A stretch of 64,000 nt of DNA, from contig JBOGLA010000005.1 in assembly GCA_050746185.1 (NCBI GenBank), positions 62,001 to 126,000 on the forward strand, in the 5' to 3' direction. Source of the DNA: PALSA-188 sp050746185 (GTDB taxonomy: Bacteria; Acidobacteriota; Terriglobia; Terriglobales; Acidobacteriaceae). The position numbers and the translations under genes are program-made. This document shows positions 8,888 through 16,858 of this stretch, piece by piece (position 1 is the first letter of the stretch; the number at the start of each line of letters is the position of its first letter). The notes below the pieces were generated by a model. That model saw only the letters and a list, made by a program, of their open reading frames with translations, had not been told where the DNA came from and ran no database searches.

Positions 8888-9616
8888 TCAAACCAGCGAG
8901 AAACTCTCTCCTAAATAAACCCTTCGAACTTCGGCGTCGCCGCCCAATTCTTCCGGCGTTCCATGACGAAAAATGCGGCCTTCGTTGATGATGTATGCCC
9001 GGTCCGTGACCGACAGCGTTTCCCGCACATTGTGATCCGTGATTAACACGCCAATCCCGCCAGCCTTGAGCGCACTGATAATTTTTTGCAAATCAAAAAC
9101 TGCGAGGGGATCAATTCCGGAGAATGGTTCGTCGAGCAAAATGAAAGTGGGATTAATGCACAACGCGCGCGCGATTTCGACGCGACGGCGCTCGCCTCCG
9201 GATAGGTCATGCCCACGATTCTGGCGGATGTGCTCCAAACCCAACTGGTCAATCAACTTCTCCATTCGCTCGCGGCGCTCGTGCCAGGGGATCGGCTGAG
9301 CCTCCAGCACCGCCAAAATATTTTCTTCTACCGTGAGCTTGCGAAAAACGGAAGCTTCCTGGGGGAGATAGCTGATTCCGTACTGACGCGCCCGCAGATA
9401 CATAGGCACATCGGTAATTTCCTCGTCGTCAATCAGTATTCGGCCTGTATCAGGGGGGATCAGGCCCACAATCGTATAGAAGGTGGTGGTTTTGCCGGCG
9501 CCGTTAGGTCCAAGCAAACCAACAACTTCTCCCTGCTCAACCCGCAGGTTCACGCCATTTACAACCCTGCGTCCGCGATAGGACTTGCCAATTTCGTCGG
9601 CGGACAGCGTGTGCAT
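8888..9616 (-). CDS. lptB: LptB, ATPase of the lipopolysaccharide export ABC transporter
   Basis: Cytoplasmic ATPase of the LptB2FG complex that extracts lipopolysaccharide from the inner membrane. At 242 residues it has the normal family length. Walker A is GPNGAGKTTT, the Q-loop segment is ISYLPQEASVFRKLTVEENI, the signature is LSGGERRRVEIARAL, and Walker B is FILLDEPFSGIDPLAV. The stop codon of the upstream LptC/LptA-type gene directly abuts its ATG, so the two are translated together. Its membrane partners LptF and LptG are encoded far away at 55848-58181. Confidence 0.95.
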   Translation of the reverse strand: MHTLSADEIGKSYRGRRVVNGVNLRVEQGEVVGLLGPNGAGKTTTFYTIVGLIPPDTGRILIDDEEITDVPMYLRARQYGISYLPQEASVFRKLTVEENILAVLEAQPIPWHERRERMEKLIDQLGLEHIRQNRGHDLSGGERRRVEIARALCINPTFILLDEPFSGIDPLAVFDLQKIISALKAGGIGVLITDHNVRETLSVTDRAYIINEGRIFRHGTPEELGGDAEVRRVYLGESFSLV

Positions 9617-11869
9617 TTATCGTGCCACTCGAGTTTCAGTGACCGCTGGAAACTGATCGTTACCTTCTACGAGCACCCTACCATCGTGTCCAAACAAAGT
9701 CAACGAAACCCCGGTAATCTTGCCACGTTCGGCATCAAAAATGCTAGGCGGTCCGCCGGTTAAGACATACTTATCGTCGGCAGCCGTGTAAACAAGATGG
9801 TTGCCAGTAGCGCGGCGGCCCGGTTCGGTGATGACGACGCCGCCGGTGGCGATGATTTTCTCGACGGTAGCGCCAGGTTCAACCTTTGTTTTTTGTGAAG
9901 CCTGCAAGTTATTTCGCAAGCGACACTCGATATTTTCGGCAGTCAATCTGACGTCGTTGCTCACTGCACTTACTGAACCTTCGAAGCGTGCAAGCAATTG
10001 ATGCTCTGAGTACGTGAGGCGATCAGAGGCGATCACTACGCGCGTGATTTTGCCCCTCTTGTCACTTTGGTTCAGGGTAGTCAACACTCGTTCGTTCGCC
10101 GTTCTATGCGCAATAACGGTACCCCCATTCCGACGTAACTCGGCGATTGGCGCTTCCACCGAATTGGCGCTTTGCCAGAAGTGAACATTACCTTTATAAA
10201 TCGCCGTGCCGGAACTGTCGCTGGCCGTCATACTTGCGGCAGTGATGTGCATGGGACTAGAGGAAGAAATTTGTCCTCCTGAGGGTTTGGGCTGAATTGG
10301 AGTGTCAGTGGTCTTGACGTCTCCCTCGGCATAGGCTGTTTCACTTAGGCGATTCAGGCGGATGGTTTGCGCCGTCGTTGTAATTCGCCGATCCGTAACC
10401 CGGGGCGAGCCATTGAGCACCAGCAGTTGATCCGTAGGCGTGAACCGGGCATTATCGGCCCAGGCTTGCAGTTGACCATCGTCGTACGCAAAATCGCCCT
10501 TTTGGACGACGGCGGTGATTCCCTCCCCTGGCCCAAATTCTGCATCAACCGTCTGGCTTGTACTGACCCGCTCGGGTCTTTTCGGCTGTGTACTCGCAAT
10601 GCGCGCGTTCGGACCACCGTGCAGTGTCCTGATCTGGCCTTTGTTATCGAAGGTGGCTTCGAATTTTCCCGCTGTGATCACTGTCGGGGAGGCCGGCACA
10701 TCGCTGACGGGCGCGACCGTAATTCGAGGAGTCCCAGATGTTTCAGCGCGGCTAAGCACCCGGCCATCGGTCAAGAAAAAATCCATGGCTGGGGCCGCGA
10801 GGTTGAAGTCCTGCAACTTGGCCGCCTTTGCGGAAGAGCGCTGATTTTCGGTCAGGGTCACGCCTCCATCCGCATGCACGCTTTCCAGAATGCTATTTTT
10901 AGAGAAGTTCATGACCGCGCGACCCGCGTTACCCCGCGCGCCCCCCTGCGCGAACATTGCAAAACTGACATCGTTCACCAGGATGCCCTGGCGAAGATCT
11001 CCGTGGGGGCCTGCTGCCAGTTCCAATTGCCCGGCGCTAATCGTTCCTCCGTCAGGTCTTTCCGATCCGATGATGACGTTCCCTGCGGCCGATATGCGCT
11101 CCAGTTGATTCTCTGCGGAGAGATAAACCGTTGCACTGTCGGCCTTGAAATGCTCGGTACTCTCCGTCACCCGGGGACGTTGCAGGGTCAGGCTGGGCGG
11201 GAGCCGTCGCAGCGTTAATCTGTCCGCAGCCATCGAGATTGGAGGCAGCCCGTTCAGAGTCACCCGTACCTGCGAGTTCAACGTCAACACGTTGCTTCGG
11301 GCCACGTACGTCAGGCCAACTCCCGAACCGCTGCCCTGCGGAACGGTGAAGTCCACTTCCCCATCGGCATGAGCGTCGCCAGTCTTTTGATTGAATGCCA
11401 GATCGGTCGTCGTCAGGTGGACGGGGTTCTTGAGACTCAGCGGGGAGGACTGATCGGGCGAGCCGAGACCCGCCGGGTTGGATTCGAGATCAATCCGTAC
11501 CTCGCCCTTTCCGATGACGTCACCAGTCTGCGGGTCGTATTCAAAATCTTTACCGGAGATTTGGTCGAAGCGGCTGGAATCGTGGCCATAGATGGTGATT
11601 TCAACATTATGCAGTTCGCCCCGGCCTCCTTCTTTGAACTGAATTGCCTTGCCCGCTTCGATCTTGAAAAGCGTGTGCCCCTCGAAAGACTTTGAGATGC
11701 TGAAGCCCTTCGCGCTCTGTTTAATTTCAACGCCGATCTTTTCCGGGACCTGCTTTAAGGCGTTCTGAACACGATGACGGGAATAGAAATAAAACGCGCC
11801 CACCAGGCAAATCAGCGCGACAGCCGATGCCGCGAACCAATGACGCAAGCGTGAAATTTGGGGAGGCAC
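9617..11869 (-). CDS. LptC/LptA-like periplasmic lipopolysaccharide transport protein
   Basis: A 750-residue protein with one N-terminal membrane anchor (about residues 10-30, ASAVALICLVGAFYFY), an LptC-like stretch (about 35-190) and then repeated OstA/LptA-like beta-jellyroll segments with recurring patterns such as ARFEGSVSAVSNDVRLTAENIECRL and VIATGGVVITEP. In E. coli LptC (about 190 aa) and LptA (about 185 aa) are separate and form the periplasmic bridge. Here one long protein appears to combine both roles and adds further OstA-like units, so the bridge could be built within one chain. Position directly before lptB supports the role. Domain limits are approximate. Confidence 0.85.
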   Translation of the reverse strand: MPPQISRLRHWFAASAVALICLVGAFYFYSRHRVQNALKQVPEKIGVEIKQSAKGFSISKSFEGHTLFKIEAGKAIQFKEGGRGELHNVEITIYGHDSSRFDQISGKDFEYDPQTGDVIGKGEVRIDLESNPAGLGSPDQSSPLSLKNPVHLTTTDLAFNQKTGDAHADGEVDFTVPQGSGSGVGLTYVARSNVLTLNSQVRVTLNGLPPISMAADRLTLRRLPPSLTLQRPRVTESTEHFKADSATVYLSAENQLERISAAGNVIIGSERPDGGTISAGQLELAAGPHGDLRQGILVNDVSFAMFAQGGARGNAGRAVMNFSKNSILESVHADGGVTLTENQRSSAKAAKLQDFNLAAPAMDFFLTDGRVLSRAETSGTPRITVAPVSDVPASPTVITAGKFEATFDNKGQIRTLHGGPNARIASTQPKRPERVSTSQTVDAEFGPGEGITAVVQKGDFAYDDGQLQAWADNARFTPTDQLLVLNGSPRVTDRRITTTAQTIRLNRLSETAYAEGDVKTTDTPIQPKPSGGQISSSSPMHITAASMTASDSSGTAIYKGNVHFWQSANSVEAPIAELRRNGGTVIAHRTANERVLTTLNQSDKRGKITRVVIASDRLTYSEHQLLARFEGSVSAVSNDVRLTAENIECRLRNNLQASQKTKVEPGATVEKIIATGGVVITEPGRRATGNHLVYTAADDKYVLTGGPPSIFDAERGKITGVSLTLFGHDGRVLVEGNDQFPAVTETRVAR

Positions 11870-11927
11870 ATCCTGAGTTTACTGGATGCGGACGGCAGGC
11901 GCTGGTACAGGGCATGCAACAATGAGT

Positions 11928-12563
11928 TCAGGGACGGCGTACGACGGTTCCCGCGATCATGTCGTGCAATGCCTGTTTCTGCGGGGTAAATCCCGCCATG
12001 ATATATCCGATCATCAAAATCATGCCGGACAAATATTTGGAGAAATGTCTCGCGGTCGCGCGGGCGAACGAGATGCGATTTCCCAGCAGGTCCGTTACCT
12101 TCATCCCGAAGATCATTTTCCCCAGCGTTGCCTGTCGCGACGAGCTTTCCATTGCCGCCTCGTATATCCACGACGCAAATATGGCAAAGACCCCGCCGAG
12201 AATTATGGGAATCGCGGTAAAACTTTGTCCTACGGAATTCACCGCCGTTCCAATCGCAGTAGTTAGAAGGCCGGCCACGAACACTACGGGCATGACTACT
12301 GCCTGAACTATGATTCCATCAATCACGACGGCCACGAACCGTATCCAAAAGCCTCCATACCTCGCGGGCCTGGTGGCCGGCTGTGCCATGGGAACGGCTA
12401 AGGTCTGGGATTGAAACTGCCCGCCCAAGACGGGAGACGTCGAAGTTGGCGAGGCGGGAACCGGCATCGTGGTTGTAAGCGGGGAGCCACAATGCGCGCA
12501 GAATTGGGCGGTCGTTGAATTCCGGCCGCCGCATTGATTGCAGAAGATCGAACCGTCAGTCAT
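11928..12563 (-). CDS. RDD-family membrane protein with N-terminal zinc ribbon
   Basis: A 211-residue protein starting with a zinc-ribbon (FCNQCG...FCAHCG, residues about 6-27), then a Pro/Thr-rich linker and an RDD domain with several membrane helices (YGGFWIRFVAVVIDGIIVQAV; TAIPIILGGVFAIFASWIY). The Arg and Asp residues that name the family are in the first helix. The function of RDD proteins is mostly unknown; some act in ion transport. The ATG at 12561-12563 is chosen over an upstream TTG because the ribbon then starts near the N-terminus. No strong ribosome binding site is visible. Confidence 0.8.
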   Translation of the reverse strand: MTDGSIFCNQCGGRNSTTAQFCAHCGSPLTTTMPVPASPTSTSPVLGGQFQSQTLAVPMAQPATRPARYGGFWIRFVAVVIDGIIVQAVVMPVVFVAGLLTTAIGTAVNSVGQSFTAIPIILGGVFAIFASWIYEAAMESSSRQATLGKMIFGMKVTDLLGNRISFARATARHFSKYLSGMILMIGYIMAGFTPQKQALHDMIAGTVVRRP

Positions 12564-12632
12564 AAAAACGAGACTATATCCGGCAGGCTCAAATCTGTAA
12601 AGGCTCGTAGCGAGGCGGACCAACAGGCCGGC

Positions 12633-13919
12633 TCAGCCCCGAACGCTGGTGATTTCCTGGGCCTTCCTCAATTCCGGGAAAATTCCCGCCCAGATTGCGA
12701 TCACAACTAATGTGCCGATTCCGCCCAGCACGACAGCGGGAACGACTCCGAACCAGTGCGCCGTCAGGCCTGACTCGAATTCCCCGAACTCGTTGGAGAC
12801 TCCAATAAAAAGCATGTCCACGGCATTTACCCGGCCGCGCATGTGGTTGGGAGTGCCCAACTGGACCAGAGTACCGCGAATGACGACGCTCACCATGTCG
12901 GTAGCGCCGACGAAAAGCAGCGCGATCATCGAAAGCGCAATGCTTCGCGACAGAGCGAAAATTATGGTAAACACGCCGAAACCGGCCACGCACCACAACA
13001 TGGTGGCCCCCACATGTCTTCGCAATGGCCGGTGAGCGAGAAGAATAGCCATTGCGGCTGCGCCTGCGCCGGGGGCGCTGCGCAACAACCCCAACCCCCA
13101 GGGCCCGGTGTGAAGAATTTCCCGCGCATATACCGGAAGCAAAGCAACCGAGCCGCCGAGAAGGACGGCGAACATATCAAGCGAGATTGAGCCGAGAATT
13201 ATTTTTTGCCGCCAGATGTAGTGCAAACCCGCCAACACTGTAGTCCAATTAATTTCTTCGCGTTGCGCCGGTCTGCTCCGCAGTCGTATTCGAAGCGTGG
13301 AGAAGACCGCCGCCAGCGAGACCATCAGGGACGTCGCATACACCGGGGAGGCGCTCCGGAAAAATGCGTAAACCAGTCCGCCCACGGCCGGTCCCAGAAT
13401 CGTCGCACTCTGGAATATGCTCGAATTCCACGCCACCGCGTTGGGAAAATGCTCCTCCGGCACCAGTTGCGGCAAGAGCGAGCGCGAAACCGGCCCGTTG
13501 AAGGCGCGCACGATTCCCAGCAACACCAGCACGATATAAATGGGATAAACCGTAGTCGCTCGGAGAGACGAAGAAACTCCCAATAAGAGAGCTGAGCAAA
13601 GGACGAACCCCGAATAACAAACGATCAGCAGTTTGCGGCGGTCGAAGTGGTCGGCGGCATGGCCGGACGGAAGGAATAAAAAAAATCCGGGCAGAAATTG
13701 GGCCAGGCCCACCAGCCCAAGGTCCAGCGCGCGATGGGTAATATCGTACACTTGCCATCCGACCGCGACCGACAACATTTCCAGGGACGTGACGATGCAA
13801 AAACGGGCAATCTGATAGCGCAGGAAGTCCGGATAGGTGAAGGCTACGCGGCCCGAAGTCGTTCCGTCGCCCCGGGTTGTGTGATCGTCAGAACCGGTGA
13901 GATTGAAAGATGGTGGCAT
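12633..13919 (-). CDS. MFS transporter, EntS-like exporter family
   Basis: A 428-residue major facilitator with about 11-12 predicted membrane helices. It begins with a hydrophilic stretch of about 30 residues and shows the cytoplasmic loop motif GHAADHFDRRKLL between helices 2 and 3, typical of the MFS_3/enterobactin-exporter-like group. The substrate is not readable; EntS relatives export siderophores or drugs. Its start lies 97 bases from the divergent ABC ATPase gene at 14017, so the two may share a control region. Its end is 69 bases before the RDD gene. Confidence 0.82.
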   Translation of the reverse strand: MPPSFNLTGSDDHTTRGDGTTSGRVAFTYPDFLRYQIARFCIVTSLEMLSVAVGWQVYDITHRALDLGLVGLAQFLPGFFLFLPSGHAADHFDRRKLLIVCYSGFVLCSALLLGVSSSLRATTVYPIYIVLVLLGIVRAFNGPVSRSLLPQLVPEEHFPNAVAWNSSIFQSATILGPAVGGLVYAFFRSASPVYATSLMVSLAAVFSTLRIRLRSRPAQREEINWTTVLAGLHYIWRQKIILGSISLDMFAVLLGGSVALLPVYAREILHTGPWGLGLLRSAPGAGAAAMAILLAHRPLRRHVGATMLWCVAGFGVFTIIFALSRSIALSMIALLFVGATDMVSVVIRGTLVQLGTPNHMRGRVNAVDMLFIGVSNEFGEFESGLTAHWFGVVPAVVLGGIGTLVVIAIWAGIFPELRKAQEITSVRG

Positions 13920-14016
13920 TCATTTTTGCCGCGCCGAAAACCGAGACCGATCGCCTGGCGAGACCCATTATTTTCTCACCTTTGTCGTTTGATACGGTGA
14001 TCTACACTGGAAACCA

Positions 14017-14805
14017 ATGGGCATGAAAGCGCCTCCTCTTCTTGATTTGCAAAATGTGCGCGTGATGCGCGGAGACCGGGTCGTGCTCGATGACTTCAGC
14101 CTGAGCGTCGGCGGGGAAGAACGAATCGCGATTCTGGGTCCTAACGGTTGCGGAAAGTCCACTCTGGTAAAAACGATTACCCGGGAATGTTACCCGGTGG
14201 TCCGCGCCGGATCGTCCATGACGATTCTGGGCCGCGAGCGCTGGAACGTTTTCGAGCTTCGTTCCATGCTTGGCGTCGTTTCCAACGATCTGATGTCGGC
14301 CGTGATGGGAGAGGCCACCGGGTTGGACATCGTCTTATCCGGATTTTTCAGCAGCATCGCGATTTTTACCAACCATCACGTGAACCGGGAGCAGAAAGAT
14401 CTCGCGTACGCAACCCTGGCGCAGTTACAAGTCTCGCATCTTGCCGGGCGGCCAGTCAGCGAGATGTCCTCCGGCGAAGCCAGGCGAATTTTGATCGCGC
14501 GCGCTCTGGTGCACCACCCACGCGCATTGCTGTTCGATGAACCCAGCAATTCCCTCGACGTGATCGCGCGGCAGAATTTACGGCAAACCATGAGCTTGCT
14601 GGCGAACTCCGGCATTGGAATCATCATGGTCACACATGACCTTGCAGACATCGTTCCCGAGATTGATCGCGTGGTACTGATGCGCGAGGGCCGAATCGTC
14701 GCCGACGGCAGGAAAGAGGAAATGCTGACCACGAAGTGCCTGGGGAATTTATTCGGAACGAGGGTTGAGGTCGCGAGGCTGGACGGCTTCTATCACTTGT
14801 GGTGA
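14017..14805 (+). CDS. ABC transporter ATP-binding protein, orphan
   Basis: A 262-residue single ABC ATPase with Walker A GPNGCGKSTL, signature MSSGEARRILIARAL, Walker B ALLFDEPSNSLDV and the switch His in MVTHD. The Walker B region has Asn after Ser (EPSNSLD). The closest resemblance is to molybdate/iron-type importer ATPases such as ModF halves, but no permease or binding protein lies next to it, so its partner and substrate are unknown. It is divergent from the MFS gene and its stop is only two bases from the end of the convergent NUDIX gene. A second ATG at 14023 is also possible. Confidence 0.82.
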   Translation: MGMKAPPLLDLQNVRVMRGDRVVLDDFSLSVGGEERIAILGPNGCGKSTLVKTITRECYPVVRAGSSMTILGRERWNVFELRSMLGVVSNDLMSAVMGEATGLDIVLSGFFSSIAIFTNHHVNREQKDLAYATLAQLQVSHLAGRPVSEMSSGEARRILIARALVHHPRALLFDEPSNSLDVIARQNLRQTMSLLANSGIGIIMVTHDLADIVPEIDRVVLMREGRIVADGRKEEMLTTKCLGNLFGTRVEVARLDGFYHLW

Positions 14806-14807
14806 TT

Positions 14808-15461
14808 TCATTCGAGGAACAGTGGACCTTTGCCCCGTCTATTCCTCAGCGGCGATGCATCCGTAAACTGCCTTCCCTGAACGAGACTGAACCCAATGCG
14901 GCTTCCGCTCCTCAATTTTTGTATGCGTTTGACGGCACAGTCAATCACCGCAGCAAGGCTTGCGCCATAATCCATGTTGCGGTTGTCGCGCAAGCGCCGC
15001 ATTGCCTTTTCGGCGATAAACCACGTGGGATTTCGTCCGGCTTCGCGTGGCGGTTCCAGACGCGTTACCTCGCATAAATGCGCGTGAACCGCAACCTGGC
15101 TGGCCGCAGCTTTCTGGGGCGAACTCCCGTTGTCCCGCTTGTCGCGTGTGTAACGGATAAAGCAGGCTTCTTCAATCCGCCCATGTACACCGGCCTCTTC
15201 GAAAGCTTCGAGGGCCGCCGCCTGAGCGTGAGTCAATCCGGGCTCGGAGTTCCCTTTAGGAAAAATCCATCGTCCACCGCGCGTCCTCACCAGCAGGAAT
15301 TCGATGACGCCACCCTTGATTCGATAGCAAACCGCGGCGACTTGCTCGCATTGCTTCAGTTTTCGGAGATGGCTCAGCCGAATGAATTTGGCGGATGGTT
15401 CGGAAGTGCGGTTGGAAGCCGTTGTCCACTGCGGGCCGGCGTTTACGATTTCCATGCGCAT
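14808..15461 (-). CDS. NUDIX hydrolase
   Basis: A 217-residue NUDIX-fold protein. The segment RTRGGRWIFPKG leads into the NUDIX box, here GNSEPGL followed by THAQAAALEAFEEAGV. Relative to the consensus GX5EX7REUXEEXGU the first Glu and the Arg are replaced by Leu, while the metal-binding EE pair is kept. Such changes are seen in the diphosphoinositol-polyphosphate/diadenosine-polyphosphate type group, so a polyphosphate nucleotide or similar diphosphate is a plausible substrate. The C-terminal 50 residues are basic and variable. It converges on the ABC ATPase gene. Confidence 0.8.
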   Translation of the reverse strand: MRMEIVNAGPQWTTASNRTSEPSAKFIRLSHLRKLKQCEQVAAVCYRIKGGVIEFLLVRTRGGRWIFPKGNSEPGLTHAQAAALEAFEEAGVHGRIEEACFIRYTRDKRDNGSSPQKAAASQVAVHAHLCEVTRLEPPREAGRNPTWFIAEKAMRRLRDNRNMDYGASLAAVIDCAVKRIQKLRSGSRIGFSLVQGRQFTDASPLRNRRGKGPLFLE

Positions 15462-15562
15462 AGGAGCAGATTGCCCGACACGGGAATGTTTGACTAGAGC
15501 ACAGCTTGGTTCGGGGGTTGCGCAATACCCTGGAAGGGTGGGGTTCGAAAGCCTGAGCTTGT

Positions 15563-15576
15563 GATATCATGATATC
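15563..15576. promoter_or_regulatory. perfect 14-base palindrome, likely antitoxin operator
   Basis: GATATCATGATATC is a perfect palindrome 21 bases before the antitoxin ATG. Between them lies a TGGAGG ribosome binding site (15587-15592). Ribbon-helix-helix antitoxins of the FitA/VapB type usually bind such palindromes and repress their own operon; that role is inferred from position. Confidence 0.55.
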
Positions 15577-15597
15577 GAATATTGCCTGGAGGCGCTC

Positions 15598-15852
15598 ATG
15601 GCCCAATTCGTGGTCCGCAATATTGACGACGGGGTAAAGACGCGGCTACAGCGCCGGGCGCGGCGTAATGGCCACAGCATGGAAGAAGAAGTGCGGGACA
15701 TTTTGCGTGGCGCGGTACATGAGGAGGCGGGCCCGTCTGGGGGATTGGGCTCGGAAATCTCTTCATTATTTGCCAGGGTACATCTCGACTTCGACATTCC
15801 AGAATTCCGCGGTTATGAGATTAAGCCACAGTCATTTGAGCGTGATCGTTGA
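15598..15852 (+). CDS. FitA/VapB-like ribbon-helix-helix antitoxin
   Basis: An 84-residue antitoxin. Residues about 1-45 (MAQFVVRNIDDGVKTRLQRR, then ARRNGHSMEEEVRDILR) form the FitA-type ribbon-helix-helix DNA-binding domain; the acidic and aromatic tail (FDIPEFRGYEIKP) would wrap the toxin. A TGGAGG Shine-Dalgarno lies five bases before the ATG and a perfect palindrome lies upstream. The PIN toxin gene starts 31 bases downstream, separated by a heptamer repeat that contains this gene's stop codon. Confidence 0.88.
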   Translation: MAQFVVRNIDDGVKTRLQRRARRNGHSMEEEVRDILRGAVHEEAGPSGGLGSEISSLFARVHLDFDIPEFRGYEIKPQSFERDR

Positions 15853-15891
15853 TTAGTGATCGTTGATCCATCGTCGCTGACCAATGATCAT
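15843..15891. repeat. heptamer tract between antitoxin and toxin genes
   Basis: Seven successive heptamers based on TGATCRT (TGATCGT, TGATTAG, TGATCGT, TGATCCA, TCGTCGC, TGACCAA, TGATCAT) run from the last codons of the antitoxin gene through the spacer into the first codons of the toxin gene. The same seven-base periodicity, with different heptamers, occurs at 8771, 58203 and 62394. Confidence 0.65.
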
Positions 15892-16300
15892 TCTCGACAC
15901 CAACGTGCTATCGGCACTGATGCAGCAGGCACCTGACCGGAACGTCGTCGCATGGCTGGACCGGCAGGCCCGAACATCTATTTGGACAACATCCGTCACG
16001 ATTCTGGAAGTTCGTTTCGGACTACAGATCCTGGATGGCGGGAAGCGCCGCTCACGGCTGATGCAGGCGTTTGAAGGGCTTCTCGATAAAATTGATCATC
16101 GGGTCGCAGCTTTCGACGCAGCCGCCGCTCAACAGGCGGGCGACATAATGGCGGTCCGCCGCAAACAAGGACGTCCCGGCGATCTGCGCGACACAATGAT
16201 TGCCGGCATCGTTCTCGCCCAGCATGCAACACTCGCCACCCGCAATACGGGGCACTTTGAAGACGTTTCAGTGCCGCTTGTCAATCCCTGGACAGACTGA
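15884..16300 (+). CDS. PIN-domain toxin (FitB/VapC family ribonuclease)
   Basis: A 138-residue PIN-domain ribonuclease, the toxin of the pair. The acidic metal-binding residues expected of the fold are visible: Asp5 (MIILDTNV), Glu42 (TILEVRFG) and Asp103 (LRDTMIAG), with the conserved ATRNTGHF segment near the end. The domain arrangement SVTILEVRFGLQIL matches FitB. All key residues are intact, so it should be active when free of the antitoxin. The target RNA is unknown. No clear ribosome binding site precedes the ATG, which sits inside the heptamer tract, so it may depend on coupling. Confidence 0.9.
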   Translation: MIILDTNVLSALMQQAPDRNVVAWLDRQARTSIWTTSVTILEVRFGLQILDGGKRRSRLMQAFEGLLDKIDHRVAAFDAAAAQQAGDIMAVRRKQGRPGDLRDTMIAGIVLAQHATLATRNTGHFEDVSVPLVNPWTD

Positions 16301-16423
16301 TTTCGACCTGACTTCAAGCGGGAATCTCTCTATCCACTTGCGTGGCTCCGTCGCTTTGGAACAGTATTTCCCTTTAACGGATCAAAAGCCGCAAGACGCG
16401 GGAGATTTCCTCAGGAGACTATT

Positions 16424-16768
16424 TTGGAAAACTTGTATTGTCTTCGGTGCAATCGGGAACTTGAAACCGGCCACAAGTCTGTCGCGCTTTACATGTTTGC
16501 GCAGACGGTCGGAATCAGGCCTCGGCAAAAGTCAATGGCGCAGCGTATTTGTTTCTGCCCGCAGTGCTCGGTATCGCTGGCGATGGGGCCTCCGCCGGAA
16601 GGAGCGCTGAACGTCGCCGCGTGGAAGATGATTCGCGAGTTGGTCTCCGCCGACCCGGCATTAAATGACGCAGCGTGGGAAACCCTTCGCGGAATTGTAG
16701 GATTGCTGCCCGCCACCGGGACGGATGGCCCAAGGCCAATCAATAGTGGAGGATATTTCGAGTTCTGA
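16424..16768 (+). CDS. small zinc-ribbon protein
   Basis: A 114-residue protein with two CxxC knuckles (YCLRCNREL at the N-terminus and FCPQCSVSL at about 44-52) that should bind one zinc ion; no other known domain. The start is the TTG at 16424, supported by AGGAG six bases upstream and by the first knuckle following at once. The second half is helical (NVAAWKMIRELVSADPAL; DAAWETLRGIVGLL) with a short internal repeat of the pattern xAAWxxxRxxV. Function unknown; it could be a regulator or an assembly factor. Confidence 0.65.
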   Translation: MENLYCLRCNRELETGHKSVALYMFAQTVGIRPRQKSMAQRICFCPQCSVSLAMGPPPEGALNVAAWKMIRELVSADPALNDAAWETLRGIVGLLPATGTDGPRPINSGGYFEF

Positions 16769-16790
16769 GGGTGAAGAGTTAGCGTGTGGC

Positions 16791-16808
16791 GCGGGCGCCC
16801 TCGCCCGC
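16791..16808. repeat. short GC-rich hairpin repeat
   Basis: GCGGGCG and CGCCCGC enclose four bases between the zinc-ribbon gene and the convergent methyltransferase gene. A reverse-oriented relative is at 33181-33203. There is no T-run after it, so it does not look like an intrinsic terminator. Confidence 0.55.
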
Positions 16809-16858
16809 GATTTGTTGGTTCCCATAAAGCACTTCTGCAGCCTTCCTGGAGCAATATC

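Noticed and set aside
10367..11218. Open frame of 283 codons on the plus strand inside the LptC/LptA-like gene
   Set aside because: It is fully overlapped by the minus-strand gene, which has OstA-like patterns and abuts lptB; composition of the plus frame is Arg/Cys/Gly-rich and unlike any family.
15843..15891. Heptamer tract considered as a CRISPR-like array
   Set aside because: Units are only seven bases, without spacers, and no cas gene is in the window.
16791..16808. GC hairpin considered as intrinsic terminator
   Set aside because: No T-tract follows on either strand; it matches a repeat at 33181 instead.
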